In this document: positions 45,117 through 55,053 of the stretch, piece by piece
Layout: each line of letters starts with the position of its first letter
How positions within the stretch are numbered: position 1 is the stretch's first letter
Assembly (NCBI RefSeq): GCF_001456025.1
Contig: NZ_LMTZ01000109.1
Coordinates: forward strand, 1-64,000
Source of the DNA: Mastigocoleus testarum BC008
GTDB lineage: Bacteria > Cyanobacteriota > Cyanobacteriia > Cyanobacteriales > Nostocaceae
DNA length: 64,000 bases
Reading direction: 5' to 3'
Program-made: the position numbers and the translations under genes
Notes under the pieces: generated by a model
The model's input: the letters and a program-made list of their open reading frames with translations, nothing else
Database searches by the model: none
Told to the model about the DNA's origin: nothing

Positions 45117-48100
45117 ATGCTCTACCCAGCTTTACCACCTACACCCCCAGCAATTATTCTGATGATGACATCTGATAAGGTGTCTGCAGACAAATATCTA
45201 GTCGCTCAAAAGCTGCGAAAACCTGATAAAGTAAAAGCTTTTGCGGTAAAAAATTATTCAAGTCAAAAAGCTGATAGTACCAGTCAATCAAATTCTTTAT
45301 CAGCTACCAATACATTATTAGAACAAAAAAATCATAATATAACTCCCCAAAATAATTCTCAGGTAAATACATTTCCACAAGAGTATGATTCTACAACAAA
45401 ATTAGCAGTTCAAAAGGCTAAGCAAAAAAATACGGTGGGGAAAATTCTCGCTGCTGTTCAAGAAATTATCAGTGTTTCTTTATATGCTTCGATTGACAAT
45501 ATCACTACTAATAATAGTGCAGTTGAGGTCGAATCACAAATCATTAAAAAACCATCCTTTAAAAAACCAATTCTTATTAGTGATTTAAAAATTGGTAAAG
45601 TCCCAGTTTCAAGAGATGCTAATCCTGAAGAAACTAATAGTACAGAAAAAACAGAACGACATAAAGATAATCTTAATAGTACAACAATTTCTAGGAATAC
45701 TAAATTTAATGCAGTTAAATTTCTATCAATAGTTCAAGAATTAATTGTTACTGCCATATCTACTTCTTTGCAGCAATCAAATAGCGAAGCAATAAAATTA
45801 AGTGACGACGGTAAAAAATCTATTGAAATCGCTTCTTCTCAAGGAAATATATCAACTAATAAAAATTCGAATAATAACCTAAAAACCAAAAATAGCTCTG
45901 AAAACAATAGCAATAATCTAAATAAGAATACCGATAGTCTTCGAGTAAGATTAGCGAATCAAAAGCAGGAAACACTACAAGATAATGAAAATACTCAAAG
46001 TTATCAAAAATATTCACTTCAACTAGCACAAAGACCCGGAGAACCTTTTTTAGTTGGAGTAATCATTAATGGTAGGGAAGTCGGTACTCTAGATATTCTT
46101 CAGTTAGATAATACTTTACTGATACCTCTAGAAAGTTTTGCTGAGATTGCTGAATTTACGTTTGAAGTGGACAATGATAATTTTCAGGTTCAAAGCCCTT
46201 TGGGAGTTGTAGATATTAAGCCTGAATTATTCAAGCAGATTAATGGCATTATTTACGTTAGTAAAGAAGTTCTCAAAGAAAAGCTCAAGATAGATTTAGA
46301 ATTAAACACTGCCGATTTAAGTCTACTAGCAGATTTACCTTGGCGTGGAGGTTCCCAACAAAGAAGACGAGAAGGAATAGATTTACAACCTGATTTTTTG
46401 GCTCCCAGAAGCGGAATTTCTAGTTTGAAGCAAGAATTTAATTTTTATAATAGTAGGGGAGATACTCTTCTACGTAGTTCGAGCCAATTGGGTGGTAGAC
46501 TTTTAGGCGGTGCTTTCCGCTTACGTTTAGATAATAACTTTGAGAATCAGCCAAATATTTCTGAATATTTCTTCTACAGACGTAACGGTCGATTTCGTTA
46601 TCAGGTAGGTAAACAAAGAGTAGGTTTGCACCCTCTCCTTAATGGAGTTGGTCTTACTGGGTTTCAACTTGGTTATAGTAATCTCCCTGAAGATAGATTT
46701 AATCCAAGTTATAACGCTAACGAACTCGTACCTAGACGTTCTCGACCAGTACAAACCTTTCGCGGTCAAGCCCCACCAGCTAGTTTTGTCCAATTGAGAG
46801 TTGGGGGTATTCCTATAGCCCAACAGCAAGTAGGGTTTGACGGGCGATATGAATTTCTTGATGTTAGATTACCTGTCGGTCAAAGTAAAGAAATTGAAAT
46901 TGCGATATTTGACCGCAATGATTTACGCGTACCTAGAGATATTCGTTCCGTTAGGTTGAATGCTTCTGACCTATTACTACCATCTGGAGGTAATGTCCAA
47001 CTAGCGGGTTTAGGATTTAACGGTAACCTGGTTCAAGATAGTTTATTTGATGATTACACCTCTTCTGATGAAGGGAAACCAGTTGGTTTTTATCAATTAC
47101 GCCAAGGTCTTACTAATAATCTGACTCTTGAAGGTTCTTTGCAAGCCGTTCCTGATGCTTTACAGGGACAAGCTGGCTTGGTGTGGCGTTTAGCAAATCC
47201 AATAATTTTATCTGCTAGTGTGGGTAGTTCCCGTGGCGAACTTGGTTATGCTGCGGACTTGGATATCCAATTTGATAAGCTGGAAATCAATGCGAATTCC
47301 CAATCTTTACCTGAAGGATATCGTATTAACAGTACTGGAGAGCGCTTTAACCATAGCTTGGAAGCAAAGTATCGCTTTAGTAATAAATTCAGCCTAGGTG
47401 TTATTGGTCGCAGTCGTAAAGATGGGGGTAGTTCAGCAGATTATATTTTGCCAACTTTTTTTGCTAGACCTTTTTCTACTCTCTCTTTAAACGGTAGACC
47501 AGATATCAATGGAGATTATTTATTCAACGCTTTCTTTAGACCGAGTAACTCCACAAGATTATCTTTTAATACCTACGGTGATGCCTACATCTCTGATTTA
47601 AGATACGATTTCAATCGCAATTACCAAGTGTCTTTGGGAAGCGAATTCGGTCAAGGTTTAGCTCCCCGTTACTCAGTCAGTTTTGGTCGTTCCCCCAGAA
47701 GTTTGCGACAACTTAGTTGGAATTTGGGACTGGCTTACAGCGATGGTGAATTCGGACCATTGGTAGGCGCAAGCATGCAAGTACTTCCCGGTTTATTGGC
47801 TAGACTTGATTATCAAGGAATTCCTTCGAGGGCTAGGAATGGTTTTGGTGGTTTAGATGACGGTAGTTTGTCTGTGTCATTGATCTCAGATCTATCCTTT
47901 GTAGGTGGTAGAGTTACACCAGCAAGAGCTAGTGGAATTGGTAAAGAGCGAGGTGCGATCGCTGGGAAATTAATAATAGAAGATAAAAAGCAAAATTGGG
48001 ACTTAAAGGGCTCTTTTGTCAAGGTTTATGACCAATACAATAATTTGGTTGGTAGTTCAAAAACTAATAAAGATGGTAATTTCTTTATTGGGAATTTAAA

Positions 48101-48527
48101 AGTAGGTCTACATGTGGTGGAATTAGAAACAGAAGAGCTACCAATAGAAATAGCAGTTCCAAAAACTAGCATGGTTGCTGAAGTTGCTAGTTCTGCGGTT
48201 ACCCAGCTCAATTTTCCAACGAGAATAGAATATGGTGTTGCGGGGCGAATTACTGATACTGCAGGTAAAGCGATGTCCCGAGTTAGAATAGAATTAGTAA
48301 ATCCTTCTGGGGCAAGAGTATTATCCGGCGTTACGGATAAGTTTGGTCTATATCGCCTTGACGGAGTTCCTGTTGGCAAATATACATTACAGATTTCTCC
48401 TCAGGAAAATCTAAATAAGCAAAGACGGTTACCCAAACGCAATATAGAAATTCGCAACGAATTTGTTTACGACCAGAATCTGCGACTACCTATTTCTACT
48501 GCAACGAAAGAAAGCAAGAAAAATTGA
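45117..48527 (+). CDS. Divergent fimbrial usher-like outer-membrane protein
   Basis: An 1136-residue protein. Residues 1-300 are an Asn/Ser/Lys-rich extension. At 305-400 lies an usher N-domain-like region (PFLVGVIINGREVGTLDILQ). From about 435 a long beta-barrel follows, interrupted at 548-602 by a plug-like beta domain (APPASFVQLRVGGIPIAQQQ, then FDGRYEFLDVRLP) typical of ushers. The C-terminus has two carboxypeptidase-regulatory-like beta domains (about 945-1020 and 1045-1110). It would form the pore through which chaperone-held subunits are exported and polymerised. An in-frame stop lies eight codons before the ATG, and no ordinary signal peptide is seen. Upstream chaperone and pilin-like genes support the call. 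Confidence 0.75.
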   Translation: MLYPALPPTPPAIILMMTSDKVSADKYLVAQKLRKPDKVKAFAVKNYSSQKADSTSQSNSLSATNTLLEQKNHNITPQNNSQVNTFPQEYDSTTKLAVQKAKQKNTVGKILAAVQEIISVSLYASIDNITTNNSAVEVESQIIKKPSFKKPILISDLKIGKVPVSRDANPEETNSTEKTERHKDNLNSTTISRNTKFNAVKFLSIVQELIVTAISTSLQQSNSEAIKLSDDGKKSIEIASSQGNISTNKNSNNNLKTKNSSENNSNNLNKNTDSLRVRLANQKQETLQDNENTQSYQKYSLQLAQRPGEPFLVGVIINGREVGTLDILQLDNTLLIPLESFAEIAEFTFEVDNDNFQVQSPLGVVDIKPELFKQINGIIYVSKEVLKEKLKIDLELNTADLSLLADLPWRGGSQQRRREGIDLQPDFLAPRSGISSLKQEFNFYNSRGDTLLRSSSQLGGRLLGGAFRLRLDNNFENQPNISEYFFYRRNGRFRYQVGKQRVGLHPLLNGVGLTGFQLGYSNLPEDRFNPSYNANELVPRRSRPVQTFRGQAPPASFVQLRVGGIPIAQQQVGFDGRYEFLDVRLPVGQSKEIEIAIFDRNDLRVPRDIRSVRLNASDLLLPSGGNVQLAGLGFNGNLVQDSLFDDYTSSDEGKPVGFYQLRQGLTNNLTLEGSLQAVPDALQGQAGLVWRLANPIILSASVGSSRGELGYAADLDIQFDKLEINANSQSLPEGYRINSTGERFNHSLEAKYRFSNKFSLGVIGRSRKDGGSSADYILPTFFARPFSTLSLNGRPDINGDYLFNAFFRPSNSTRLSFNTYGDAYISDLRYDFNRNYQVSLGSEFGQGLAPRYSVSFGRSPRSLRQLSWNLGLAYSDGEFGPLVGASMQVLPGLLARLDYQGIPSRARNGFGGLDDGSLSVSLISDLSFVGGRVTPARASGIGKERGAIAGKLIIEDKKQNWDLKGSFVKVYDQYNNLVGSSKTNKDGNFFIGNLKVGLHVVELETEELPIEIAVPKTSMVAEVASSAVTQLNFPTRIEYGVAGRITDTAGKAMSRVRIELVNPSGARVLSGVTDKFGLYRLDGVPVGKYTLQISPQENLNKQRRLPKRNIEIRNEFVYDQNLRLPISTATKESKKN

Positions 48528-48546
48528 TATTTGGGGATTAAATATC
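48526..48546 (+). terminator. Weak hairpin at the usher stop codon
   Basis: GATATTT-N7-AAATATC overlaps the usher stop. It is AT-rich and lacks a T-run, so it is only a possible transcript end. Confidence 0.3.
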
Positions 48547-48790
48547 GAGATATTGGGATTGGGAATTAATGGTAAATCTCAAGCAATTTAGAACAGCAAT
48601 TTAACCTTGCATCAAAACCTTTAACCTAGTGGTTGGTTTAATTATCTTGCGAAGGGACATTTTCGTGTCCAATTTCAACTACCATAACCATATAGATATA
48701 AAATACTTTCTTCAAGGGAATCAAAAAATTTAGTCAATGACTTGAATTATTGCCCATTATTGCCCACAACCGAATTTCCCTCAGGTAATC

Positions 48791-51001
48791 ATGCCAAAGT
48801 CCAAGAAGAACGTTAATGATCAAATAGATTTGACCAATCCCAAATACTATCTCAACCGGGAATTGAGCTGGCTCGAATTTAATAGCAAAGTACTCCACGA
48901 AGCTTGCGATCCACGAACTCCTCTCCTAGAGCGCCTGAAGTTTTTAGCAATATTTTGTTCAAATCTAGATGAGTTCTTCATGGTGCGAGTTGCTGCATTA
49001 AAGCAACAGGTAGAAGCGAAAGTAAGCAAATTAACTTTTGATGGGCGTACTCCCCAACAGCAATTAGATGAAATTAGCTTTGCACTACGTCCTTTAGTCA
49101 CCCAACATAACCAACATTTTGAGCAAGTACTCCGTCCCGAACTAGCAAAACATGGAGTACATATCCTAGATTACATAGATCTATCCGAGCAACAAAGGAA
49201 TTATTTAAACAATTATTTTGAAGAACAAATATTTCCTGTTATTACTCCTCTTGCAGTCGATCGCAGTCATCCATTTCCTTATATTTCTAACCTGAGTTTA
49301 AATTTAGCTGTTGTTATTAAAAATCCAGAAACCGAACAGGAATTCTTCGCTCGAGTCAAAGTTCCCAAAGTTCTACCCCGATTTATACCCTTACCATCTG
49401 ATTTAAGCAGTAATCGCAACGGTAAATCCATTGTTTGGACGGGCGTTCCTTTAGAACAAGCAATTGCTCACAACTTAGAGTATTTATTTCCGGGGATGAA
49501 CATTCAAGAATATCACCCCTTCCGAATTACCCGCGATGCTGACTTGGAATTAGAAGAAGATGAAGCCGATGATTTACTTTTAGCCATTGAACAAGAATTA
49601 CGCAAGCGTCGAGTTGGTGGTACTCCGGTTCGCTTAGAACTTCAATCTCAAACTCCAGAAATTATTCGCAACCGACTTTTGCAAGATTTGAATTTGTCTG
49701 ATAGCGATGTTTATCAGGTGGAAGGTCTTTTGGGATTGCGAGACTTGATGTATTTTTTATCACTACCACTTCCAGAATTAAAAGACCAACCTTGGCGTTC
49801 TGTAGTCCATCCAAGATTACAAGTTCTTAGAGAGCCTAATACCGGTTCTGGATTACTTAAGCTTGATGAAGGTCAGGATATTTTTTCTGTAATCCGAGAA
49901 AAAGATTTATTGGTACATCATCCCTACCAATCCTTTAGCCGTTCTGTTGTCAGATTTATTACAGATTCAGCCCACGATCCGGACGTATTGGCAATTAAAA
50001 TGACCTTGTACCGGACTTCCGGTGATTCACCAATTGTAGATGCCTTAATCGCAGCAGCGGAAAATGGCAAACAGGTATCGGTTTTAGTTGAATTGAAAGC
50101 ACGTTTTGATGAAGAAAATAATATCTACTGGGCAAGACGTTTAGAAAGTGTAGGAGTTCACGTAGTTTATGGTTTAGTGGGACTGAAAACCCATAGTAAG
50201 ATCGTCATGGTAGTACGACGAGAAAAAGAACGCATCCGTCGTTATGTACATATCGGAACCGGAAACTATAACCCGAAAACAGCCAGACTTTATACAGATT
50301 TAGGTTTATTTAGCTGTCGTGAAGATCTAGGAGCAGATCTAACAGATTTATTTAACTACTTAACAGGTTACTCCCGGCAAAAATCCTATCGACAGTTATT
50401 GGTTGCTCCGGTCAATATGCGCGATCGCTTCATGAATTTGATCTATCGGGAAATAGAAAATACCCAAAAAGGTCTTTCTGGAAGGATTGTAGCCAAGATG
50501 AATTCCCTAATCGACCCGCAAATTATTACCGCGTTATACGAAGCTTCGCGAGCAGGAGTAAAAATCGACTTAATTGTACGGGGAACTTGTTGTTTGCGTC
50601 CTGGGTTGAAAAATGTGAGTGAAAATATCAGTGTAATTAGTATAGTAGGCCGTTTCCTAGAACATTCGCGGATTTTCTATTTTTACAATAACGGACATGA
50701 AGAGATTTACTTCGGTAGCGCAGACTGGATGCCCCGCAATCTGGATCGGCGAGTAGAAGCTATCACTCCCATACAGGATTCTGACCTAGCAAAAGACCTA
50801 CAAGAAATTTTAGGCATGATGCTAGCAGATAACCGCCAAGCTTGGGAATTACAGTCTGATGGTAGTTATATCCAACGACGTCCCGGCGATTGTCCAGAAG
50901 CTGTCTCGCAAAAAATACTTATGTCTATGGCGTTAGGTTCAGCTGCTATTCCTCCTAACTTAATAAGTCCAAAACAAAATTCATTTTCTCCAGATAGTTA
51001 A
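48791..51001 (+). CDS. ppk1: Polyphosphate kinase 1
   Basis: The 736-residue enzyme polymerises the ATP gamma-phosphate into polyphosphate, reversibly. The domains of Ppk1 are all present: an N-terminal helical domain (YLNRELSWLEFN), head domain, and the two phospholipase-D-like C-domains with the autophosphorylated-His region (GLKTHSKIVMVVRRE, HIGTGNYNPKTARLYTD) and EIYFGSADWMPRNLDRRVE. Length is normal. It stands alone; polyphosphate stores are common in cyanobacteria. Confidence 0.97.
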   Translation: MPKSKKNVNDQIDLTNPKYYLNRELSWLEFNSKVLHEACDPRTPLLERLKFLAIFCSNLDEFFMVRVAALKQQVEAKVSKLTFDGRTPQQQLDEISFALRPLVTQHNQHFEQVLRPELAKHGVHILDYIDLSEQQRNYLNNYFEEQIFPVITPLAVDRSHPFPYISNLSLNLAVVIKNPETEQEFFARVKVPKVLPRFIPLPSDLSSNRNGKSIVWTGVPLEQAIAHNLEYLFPGMNIQEYHPFRITRDADLELEEDEADDLLLAIEQELRKRRVGGTPVRLELQSQTPEIIRNRLLQDLNLSDSDVYQVEGLLGLRDLMYFLSLPLPELKDQPWRSVVHPRLQVLREPNTGSGLLKLDEGQDIFSVIREKDLLVHHPYQSFSRSVVRFITDSAHDPDVLAIKMTLYRTSGDSPIVDALIAAAENGKQVSVLVELKARFDEENNIYWARRLESVGVHVVYGLVGLKTHSKIVMVVRREKERIRRYVHIGTGNYNPKTARLYTDLGLFSCREDLGADLTDLFNYLTGYSRQKSYRQLLVAPVNMRDRFMNLIYREIENTQKGLSGRIVAKMNSLIDPQIITALYEASRAGVKIDLIVRGTCCLRPGLKNVSENISVISIVGRFLEHSRIFYFYNNGHEEIYFGSADWMPRNLDRRVEAITPIQDSDLAKDLQEILGMMLADNRQAWELQSDGSYIQRRPGDCPEAVSQKILMSMALGSAAIPPNLISPKQNSFSPDS

Positions 51002-51162
51002 ATTGCAAAAAATATTAAGGTAGTCCCAATGTATCAGTTGATTAACCCTTGTTAGCTTTAATTATAAAATTAAAACTTATTCAACCATAGGATAGAGTCA
51101 GTTGCGGTGCATGTTCGCATAGACTATAAAAGTTACTGTAAATTGAGTTTAATTTTACTTCA

Positions 51163-51576
51163 ATGTTAATGTTGTCCTGTAAGTCTTCTATCTTGCGGGT
51201 TCTAATAGTTGACGACCACGAACTTACTCGTTTAGCTCTGAAATTTGCTTTTTCTCGTGAAGAAAATATTCAAATCGTAGGTGTTGCAGAGAATGGGAAA
51301 GAAGCGATAGAAATCGTCAAACGTTTCCCACCAAATGTGGTTGTCCTGGATTTACAAATGCCAGTAATGGATGGTTGGATGGCTTCCAATCACATTAAAA
51401 CTATTGTTCCTAATACAAAAATAATTGCTTATTCCTCATTAGAAGAAACTAAATATCATGAGAAAAAAGTAACAGCTAGTCTGGATGCTTTTTGTAAAAA
51501 AGACGCGCCAACAAATGAACTAATTTCTCTGATTAAAAAGTTGGGAGAGAACAGTATAAATAATTCGGTGACATGA
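51163..51576 (+). CDS. Single-domain response regulator
   Basis: A 137-residue receiver domain with no output module. VLIVDDHELTRL supplies the acidic pair, VVVLDLQMPVMDGW the phospho-acceptor Asp, and CKKDAP the conserved Lys. It probably acts by protein contact or as a phosphate relay. The kinase at 40252 is far away and not obviously linked. The start codon at 51163 is one of two nearby ATGs. Confidence 0.9.
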   Translation: MLMLSCKSSILRVLIVDDHELTRLALKFAFSREENIQIVGVAENGKEAIEIVKRFPPNVVVLDLQMPVMDGWMASNHIKTIVPNTKIIAYSSLEETKYHEKKVTASLDAFCKKDAPTNELISLIKKLGENSINNSVT

Positions 51577-51644
51577 TCGAATATATTTGCAAATTATTTA
51601 TCAATACATAGACGAAATCGTTTCAGGGTCAATAGGAGTAGTAT

Positions 51645-51734
51645 ATGTGTTTTTTAGCAATGCGTCGGCAGCACATCTTGGGTTTACTACCGGCGCAATT
51701 TCCAGGCTTAACTGTTGCTTTTAATTTAATTTAG
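51645..51734 (+). CDS. Possible 29-residue small protein
   Basis: The frame starts MCFLAMRRQHILGLLPAQFP and ends two bases before the stop of the opposite-strand gene. An AGGAG site sits six bases before the ATG, better than for many genes here, and a cluster of Leu/Ile/Phe suggests a membrane-associated peptide. There is no homology information, so it remains a candidate. Confidence 0.3.
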   Translation: MCFLAMRRQHILGLLPAQFPGLTVAFNLI

Positions 51735-51736
51735 AA

Positions 51737-51919
51737 TTAATTATTTTCAGATTCATTAAAAGTACGTTCATATTCGTCAATCAACTCATCCATTTCTTCT
51801 AAAGCTTGGTTAACATCAATCCTTAAAGTACCTAAACTTGGTTTTTCTAGAAGACCTAGTAAATATTCTCTTTTGCTTCTAATTGCAGTAATTTTTTCCT
51901 TGATCGTCTGGGCGTCCAT
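51737..51919 (-). CDS. Small conserved cyanobacterial protein
   Basis: A 60-residue acidic protein starting MDAQTIKEKITAIRSKREYL and ending in a Glu-rich helix (EEMDELIDEYERTF). It appears to be a short helical hairpin. I recall close relatives of this size in other cyanobacteria but no assigned function. An upstream in-frame ATG would add six residues; the shorter start matches the expected N-terminus. Confidence 0.65.
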   Translation of the reverse strand: MDAQTIKEKITAIRSKREYLLGLLEKPSLGTLRIDVNQALEEMDELIDEYERTFNESENN

Positions 51920-52147
51920 TCTTACTCTCCAACACAAATTAATTTTTTCAGTCTAAAGCTCTATCCCTACTTTACTTTACTAGCTTTATATTTGAATAAA
52001 TTATAGGTGCCTAGTAATTGGGTCGGACAATTACAATTAGCTTTTTCCTTTCACTGTTGCTCCATAGGTGAATATCTTGGCAAGGTACTGATAATAAACG
52101 ATGATAGTAAAAATGAAGTAATAATAATTAATACACAAATTAAAATC

Positions 52148-52708
52148 ATGTTACGCCAGATTTCTTTGGGGACTTTGGGTCTAAGTATTGGTGGAATTCT
52201 TGTTATAGTTGGTTTTGTCGCCTATGCTACGGATAATGCGACTCTTAACCTTGCTGGATTTTTTTATGGTTTTCCTTTATTACTTGGAGGACTAGCACTA
52301 AAAGCTAATGAACTCAAGCCAATAAAGTTTACCCAACCAACAACACCAGAGATTTTGGCATTACGGGAAAAACAAGCAACCCTAACTCAAAACAAAATTC
52401 GCAAAGATATCACTAGATACTGTTACGGTCAAAATGTACATTTCGACCGAGCTCTATCTTATTTAGGTCTTGGTGCAACCGATGACGATTTACCTGAAAT
52501 AACTGGTTTAAGAGAAACAGAAACTGAAGGTGCTTATACGATTATTCTAGAATTTGACTCCCCAGAATTTTCTATTGATGCCTGGAAAGAAAAATATGAG
52601 AAAATGATTAAATACTTTGGTCCTGGGGTAGACGTAAAAATTGCAGAAGTTGGTGAAGATCGAATTGAATTAGCATTGGTTACTTTGCTTGAGGAAAAAG
52701 CTGATTAA
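52148..52708 (+). CDS. DUF2854 family membrane protein
   Basis: The 186-residue product begins MLRQISLGTLGLSIGGILVI, with two hydrophobic segments (about 5-28 and 33-50), followed by a soluble domain with TPEILALREKQATLTQNKIR and ITRYCYGQ. This is the layout of DUF2854, a family found in cyanobacteria and chloroplasts with unknown role. An upstream GTG frame would add 47 residues unlike the family and is rejected. Confidence 0.8.
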   Translation: MLRQISLGTLGLSIGGILVIVGFVAYATDNATLNLAGFFYGFPLLLGGLALKANELKPIKFTQPTTPEILALREKQATLTQNKIRKDITRYCYGQNVHFDRALSYLGLGATDDDLPEITGLRETETEGAYTIILEFDSPEFSIDAWKEKYEKMIKYFGPGVDVKIAEVGEDRIELALVTLLEEKAD

Positions 52709-52932
52709 AATTTGCACATTTACAGAAGCAAAACAATAGTGAAAATCTTCCTCATTCGTATGGGGGAGTAGTTACTAAAGCATATAGACTCCTGGGAAAA
52801 AATAAACTGGCACTGGCTTTTGGTTATTCAAGTATGCTTAACGCTACCGTATAGATTTTATGTATAAATTTTTGATATCTAACCTTTGGTAGTTGCGAAA
52901 CTAGTGAAATTTGAGATTTATTAAATCATGAA

Positions 52933-53349
52933 TTAATCAAACACATGCTTTTGGGCGACTTTCCAGTAACGAGAAAAGCGTTTTAGGTCAATGAAACCAT
53001 CGTATTCAAAAAATGGATCGGCCTCATATACCTCTAATTTTTTGTAACGTTCAATTTCATCACAAATACTATGGAAGCGAGGGCTGGGAGTGTCGACAGT
53101 AATAACCTTATTAGCGTTATTTTCTACCGCAAAAGCTAAAACTTCACTGACAACATCACCACGACGGATTGTGACAGGTAACTCTAATAAACATTCATAA
53201 ATAAAGGTAATTCGTTTCAGACCAATCTGCCATTTTTCGATCAGTGCGTCATCCCATATCCAGATTGCAGGAGAGTTTGGATATTCTTCAAATGCTGGAT
53301 TTTTTGGACTCAAACAATCACCATGTACCCAAATAACTTGTTCTGACAT
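52933..53349 (-). CDS. Conserved cyanobacterial protein, photolyase N-domain-like?
   Basis: A 138-residue soluble protein. It opens with VIWVHGDCLSPKNPAF, then PAIWIWDDALIEKWQI and VLAFAVENNANKVITVDTPSP, suggesting a Rossmann-like alpha/beta fold similar to the N-terminal domain of DNA photolyases. No FAD-binding domain is present. It is a conserved cyanobacterial type to my recollection, but the function is unknown. Confidence 0.6.
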   Translation of the reverse strand: MSEQVIWVHGDCLSPKNPAFEEYPNSPAIWIWDDALIEKWQIGLKRITFIYECLLELPVTIRRGDVVSEVLAFAVENNANKVITVDTPSPRFHSICDEIERYKKLEVYEADPFFEYDGFIDLKRFSRYWKVAQKHVFD

Positions 53350-53895
53350 TAATATCTGGCATTAACAACTGTAAACCCTAGCTTTAACTATAAACTATAG
53401 TCTTGAAGGAGTAGTATTTTGCATACCTGACATGGTTTCAAAGTGAAACAGATTCACAATCAATTATTTCTACACGTCCTAATAACAGAAATACTCGAAC
53501 GTTAATTCTTCATTTCTTTTATTTTGTGAAACTCAAAAGTGTAAATAATGGTCAGTAATTGAAAGCGAGTCCTAGAGAAAACTTATAATTGCTATAAATT
53601 TTAGGTTATATTTTTAGGTTACATATAGTACAATAATATATGTTTTTACTACAGTTACCTATTTGATTCCTTTTTCTAATGTTTGCGTAGAAAAATGGAA
53701 TTTATACTCAATGCCCTAACACCTATGAACTTTTGGTAGCTTTTTAGTGATTTGCTGTTCCATGGTTGTGAAATGTTAAAAAAATCTGAGTCATAAGTTC
53801 AACACATATAATAAAGTGTTCCAGAGGATACGATATTATTTGTTTACAGGGAAAGGGTAAAATATTTTTATTTTCAAAGCCTCAAGAGAATAACT
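53350..53895. other. Divergent spacer upstream of ycf23
   Basis: About 550 AT-rich bases with no gene or strong hairpin. It must contain the ycf23 promoter and that of the 138-residue protein. No clear NtcA or Fur box was recognised. Confidence 0.45.
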
Positions 53896-54645
53896 ATGAC
53901 GATGCATCCTTCTTTGCAACGTGCATTTTTCAACCGCAATGCTTTAAAAGTTATCAGTGGTTTGAATAATTTCAATCCTAAGAGCGTTGCCGCGACTGTT
54001 CAAGCAGCACATCATGGTGGTGCTACCTTCATTGATATTGCTGCAGATCCTGCATTGGTCAAGACAGTAAAACTATTGACTAATCTGCCTATCTGTGTAT
54101 CAGCAGTAGAACCAGAGAAATTTGTGACATCAGTGAATGCTGGTGCCGATCTTATTGAAATTGGTAATTTTGATTCTTTTTATGTCAAAGGGCGTAAATT
54201 TGAAGCTGAAGAAGTTTTAGCACTTACAAAAGAAACTCGTGCTCTTCTTCCAAAAATTACTCTTTCTGTGACTGTTCCTCACATTCTTAAATTGGATCAA
54301 CAAGTGGAATTGGCAGAAGAATTGGTGGAAGTAGGCGCAGATATTATTCAGACAGAAGGTGGTACTAGCAGTAAGCCCAATAATCCCGGAACATTAGGAT
54401 TAATAGAAAAAGCTGCCCCAACTTTGGCTGCTGCTTATGAGATTTCTCGTGCTGTTTCGGTACCGGTATTGTGTGCTTCTGGTATCTCCAGTGTGACAGC
54501 GCCCCTTGCTGTTGCTGCTGGTGCAGCTGGTGTTGGTGTAGGTTCGGCAATCAACCAACTTAACAGTGAAATTGCAATGATTGCTGCTGTTAGGGGTATA
54601 GTAGAATCATTAATGGCCAACCGGAAAAGAATCAATATTCTTTAG
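53896..54645 (+). CDS. ycf23: Ycf23-like (DUF561) TIM-barrel protein
   Basis: The 249-residue protein matches Ycf23/DUF561, a family shared by cyanobacteria and red-algal plastids. Characteristic segments are NALKVISGLNNFNP, GATFIDIAADPALV, VSAVEPEKFVTSVNAGADLI and PVLCASGISSVTAPLA. The fold is a TIM barrel like HisF/TrpA types; biochemical role unknown. It begins with two near-adjacent ATGs (53896 and 53902). Single gene. Confidence 0.92.
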   Translation: MTMHPSLQRAFFNRNALKVISGLNNFNPKSVAATVQAAHHGGATFIDIAADPALVKTVKLLTNLPICVSAVEPEKFVTSVNAGADLIEIGNFDSFYVKGRKFEAEEVLALTKETRALLPKITLSVTVPHILKLDQQVELAEELVEVGADIIQTEGGTSSKPNNPGTLGLIEKAAPTLAAAYEISRAVSVPVLCASGISSVTAPLAVAAGAAGVGVGSAINQLNSEIAMIAAVRGIVESLMANRKRINIL

Positions 54646-54912
54646 GAAAACAGGAGCATCTTTCTATTTGTAACTGGATTCTTAAAGAACTCACGCAAAT
54701 CAATAGTCATAGGGAAAAAGCCCGTAAGTCTATTTATGGGAATGCAAGCCCGTAAAAGATTTTAATAACGATGAAAAAGGGAGATTAATTTCTATTCAGT
54801 TGTGTCTATACATCCAATTACTCTAGTACGGGTGGAAACTCGTCGGCACCACTATAAGTTTTACGACGTTAAGAAATGCTAGCAGTAGTGTAGTGTTTGT
54901 AACACTCCCAAT

Positions 54913-55053
54913 ATGTATGGATACAACCGAGAGTTATTAATTAATTGTGCCAGACAGAATTTCCATCCTTATTGGTAAAATTTTGATACATCTATTGGTG
55001 TAGTCCTGGAGAATTTACCTTTAGAAAAATACGCCCCTCAAGATGTGATGTAG
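54913..55053 (+). pseudogene. Possible gene relic with in-frame stop
   Basis: In one frame this reads MYGYNRELLINCARQNFHPY, W, a TAA stop, then NFDTSIGVVLENLPLEKYAP, QDVM and a stop. Composition looks protein-like but I recognise no family. It could be chance. Confidence 0.25.
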
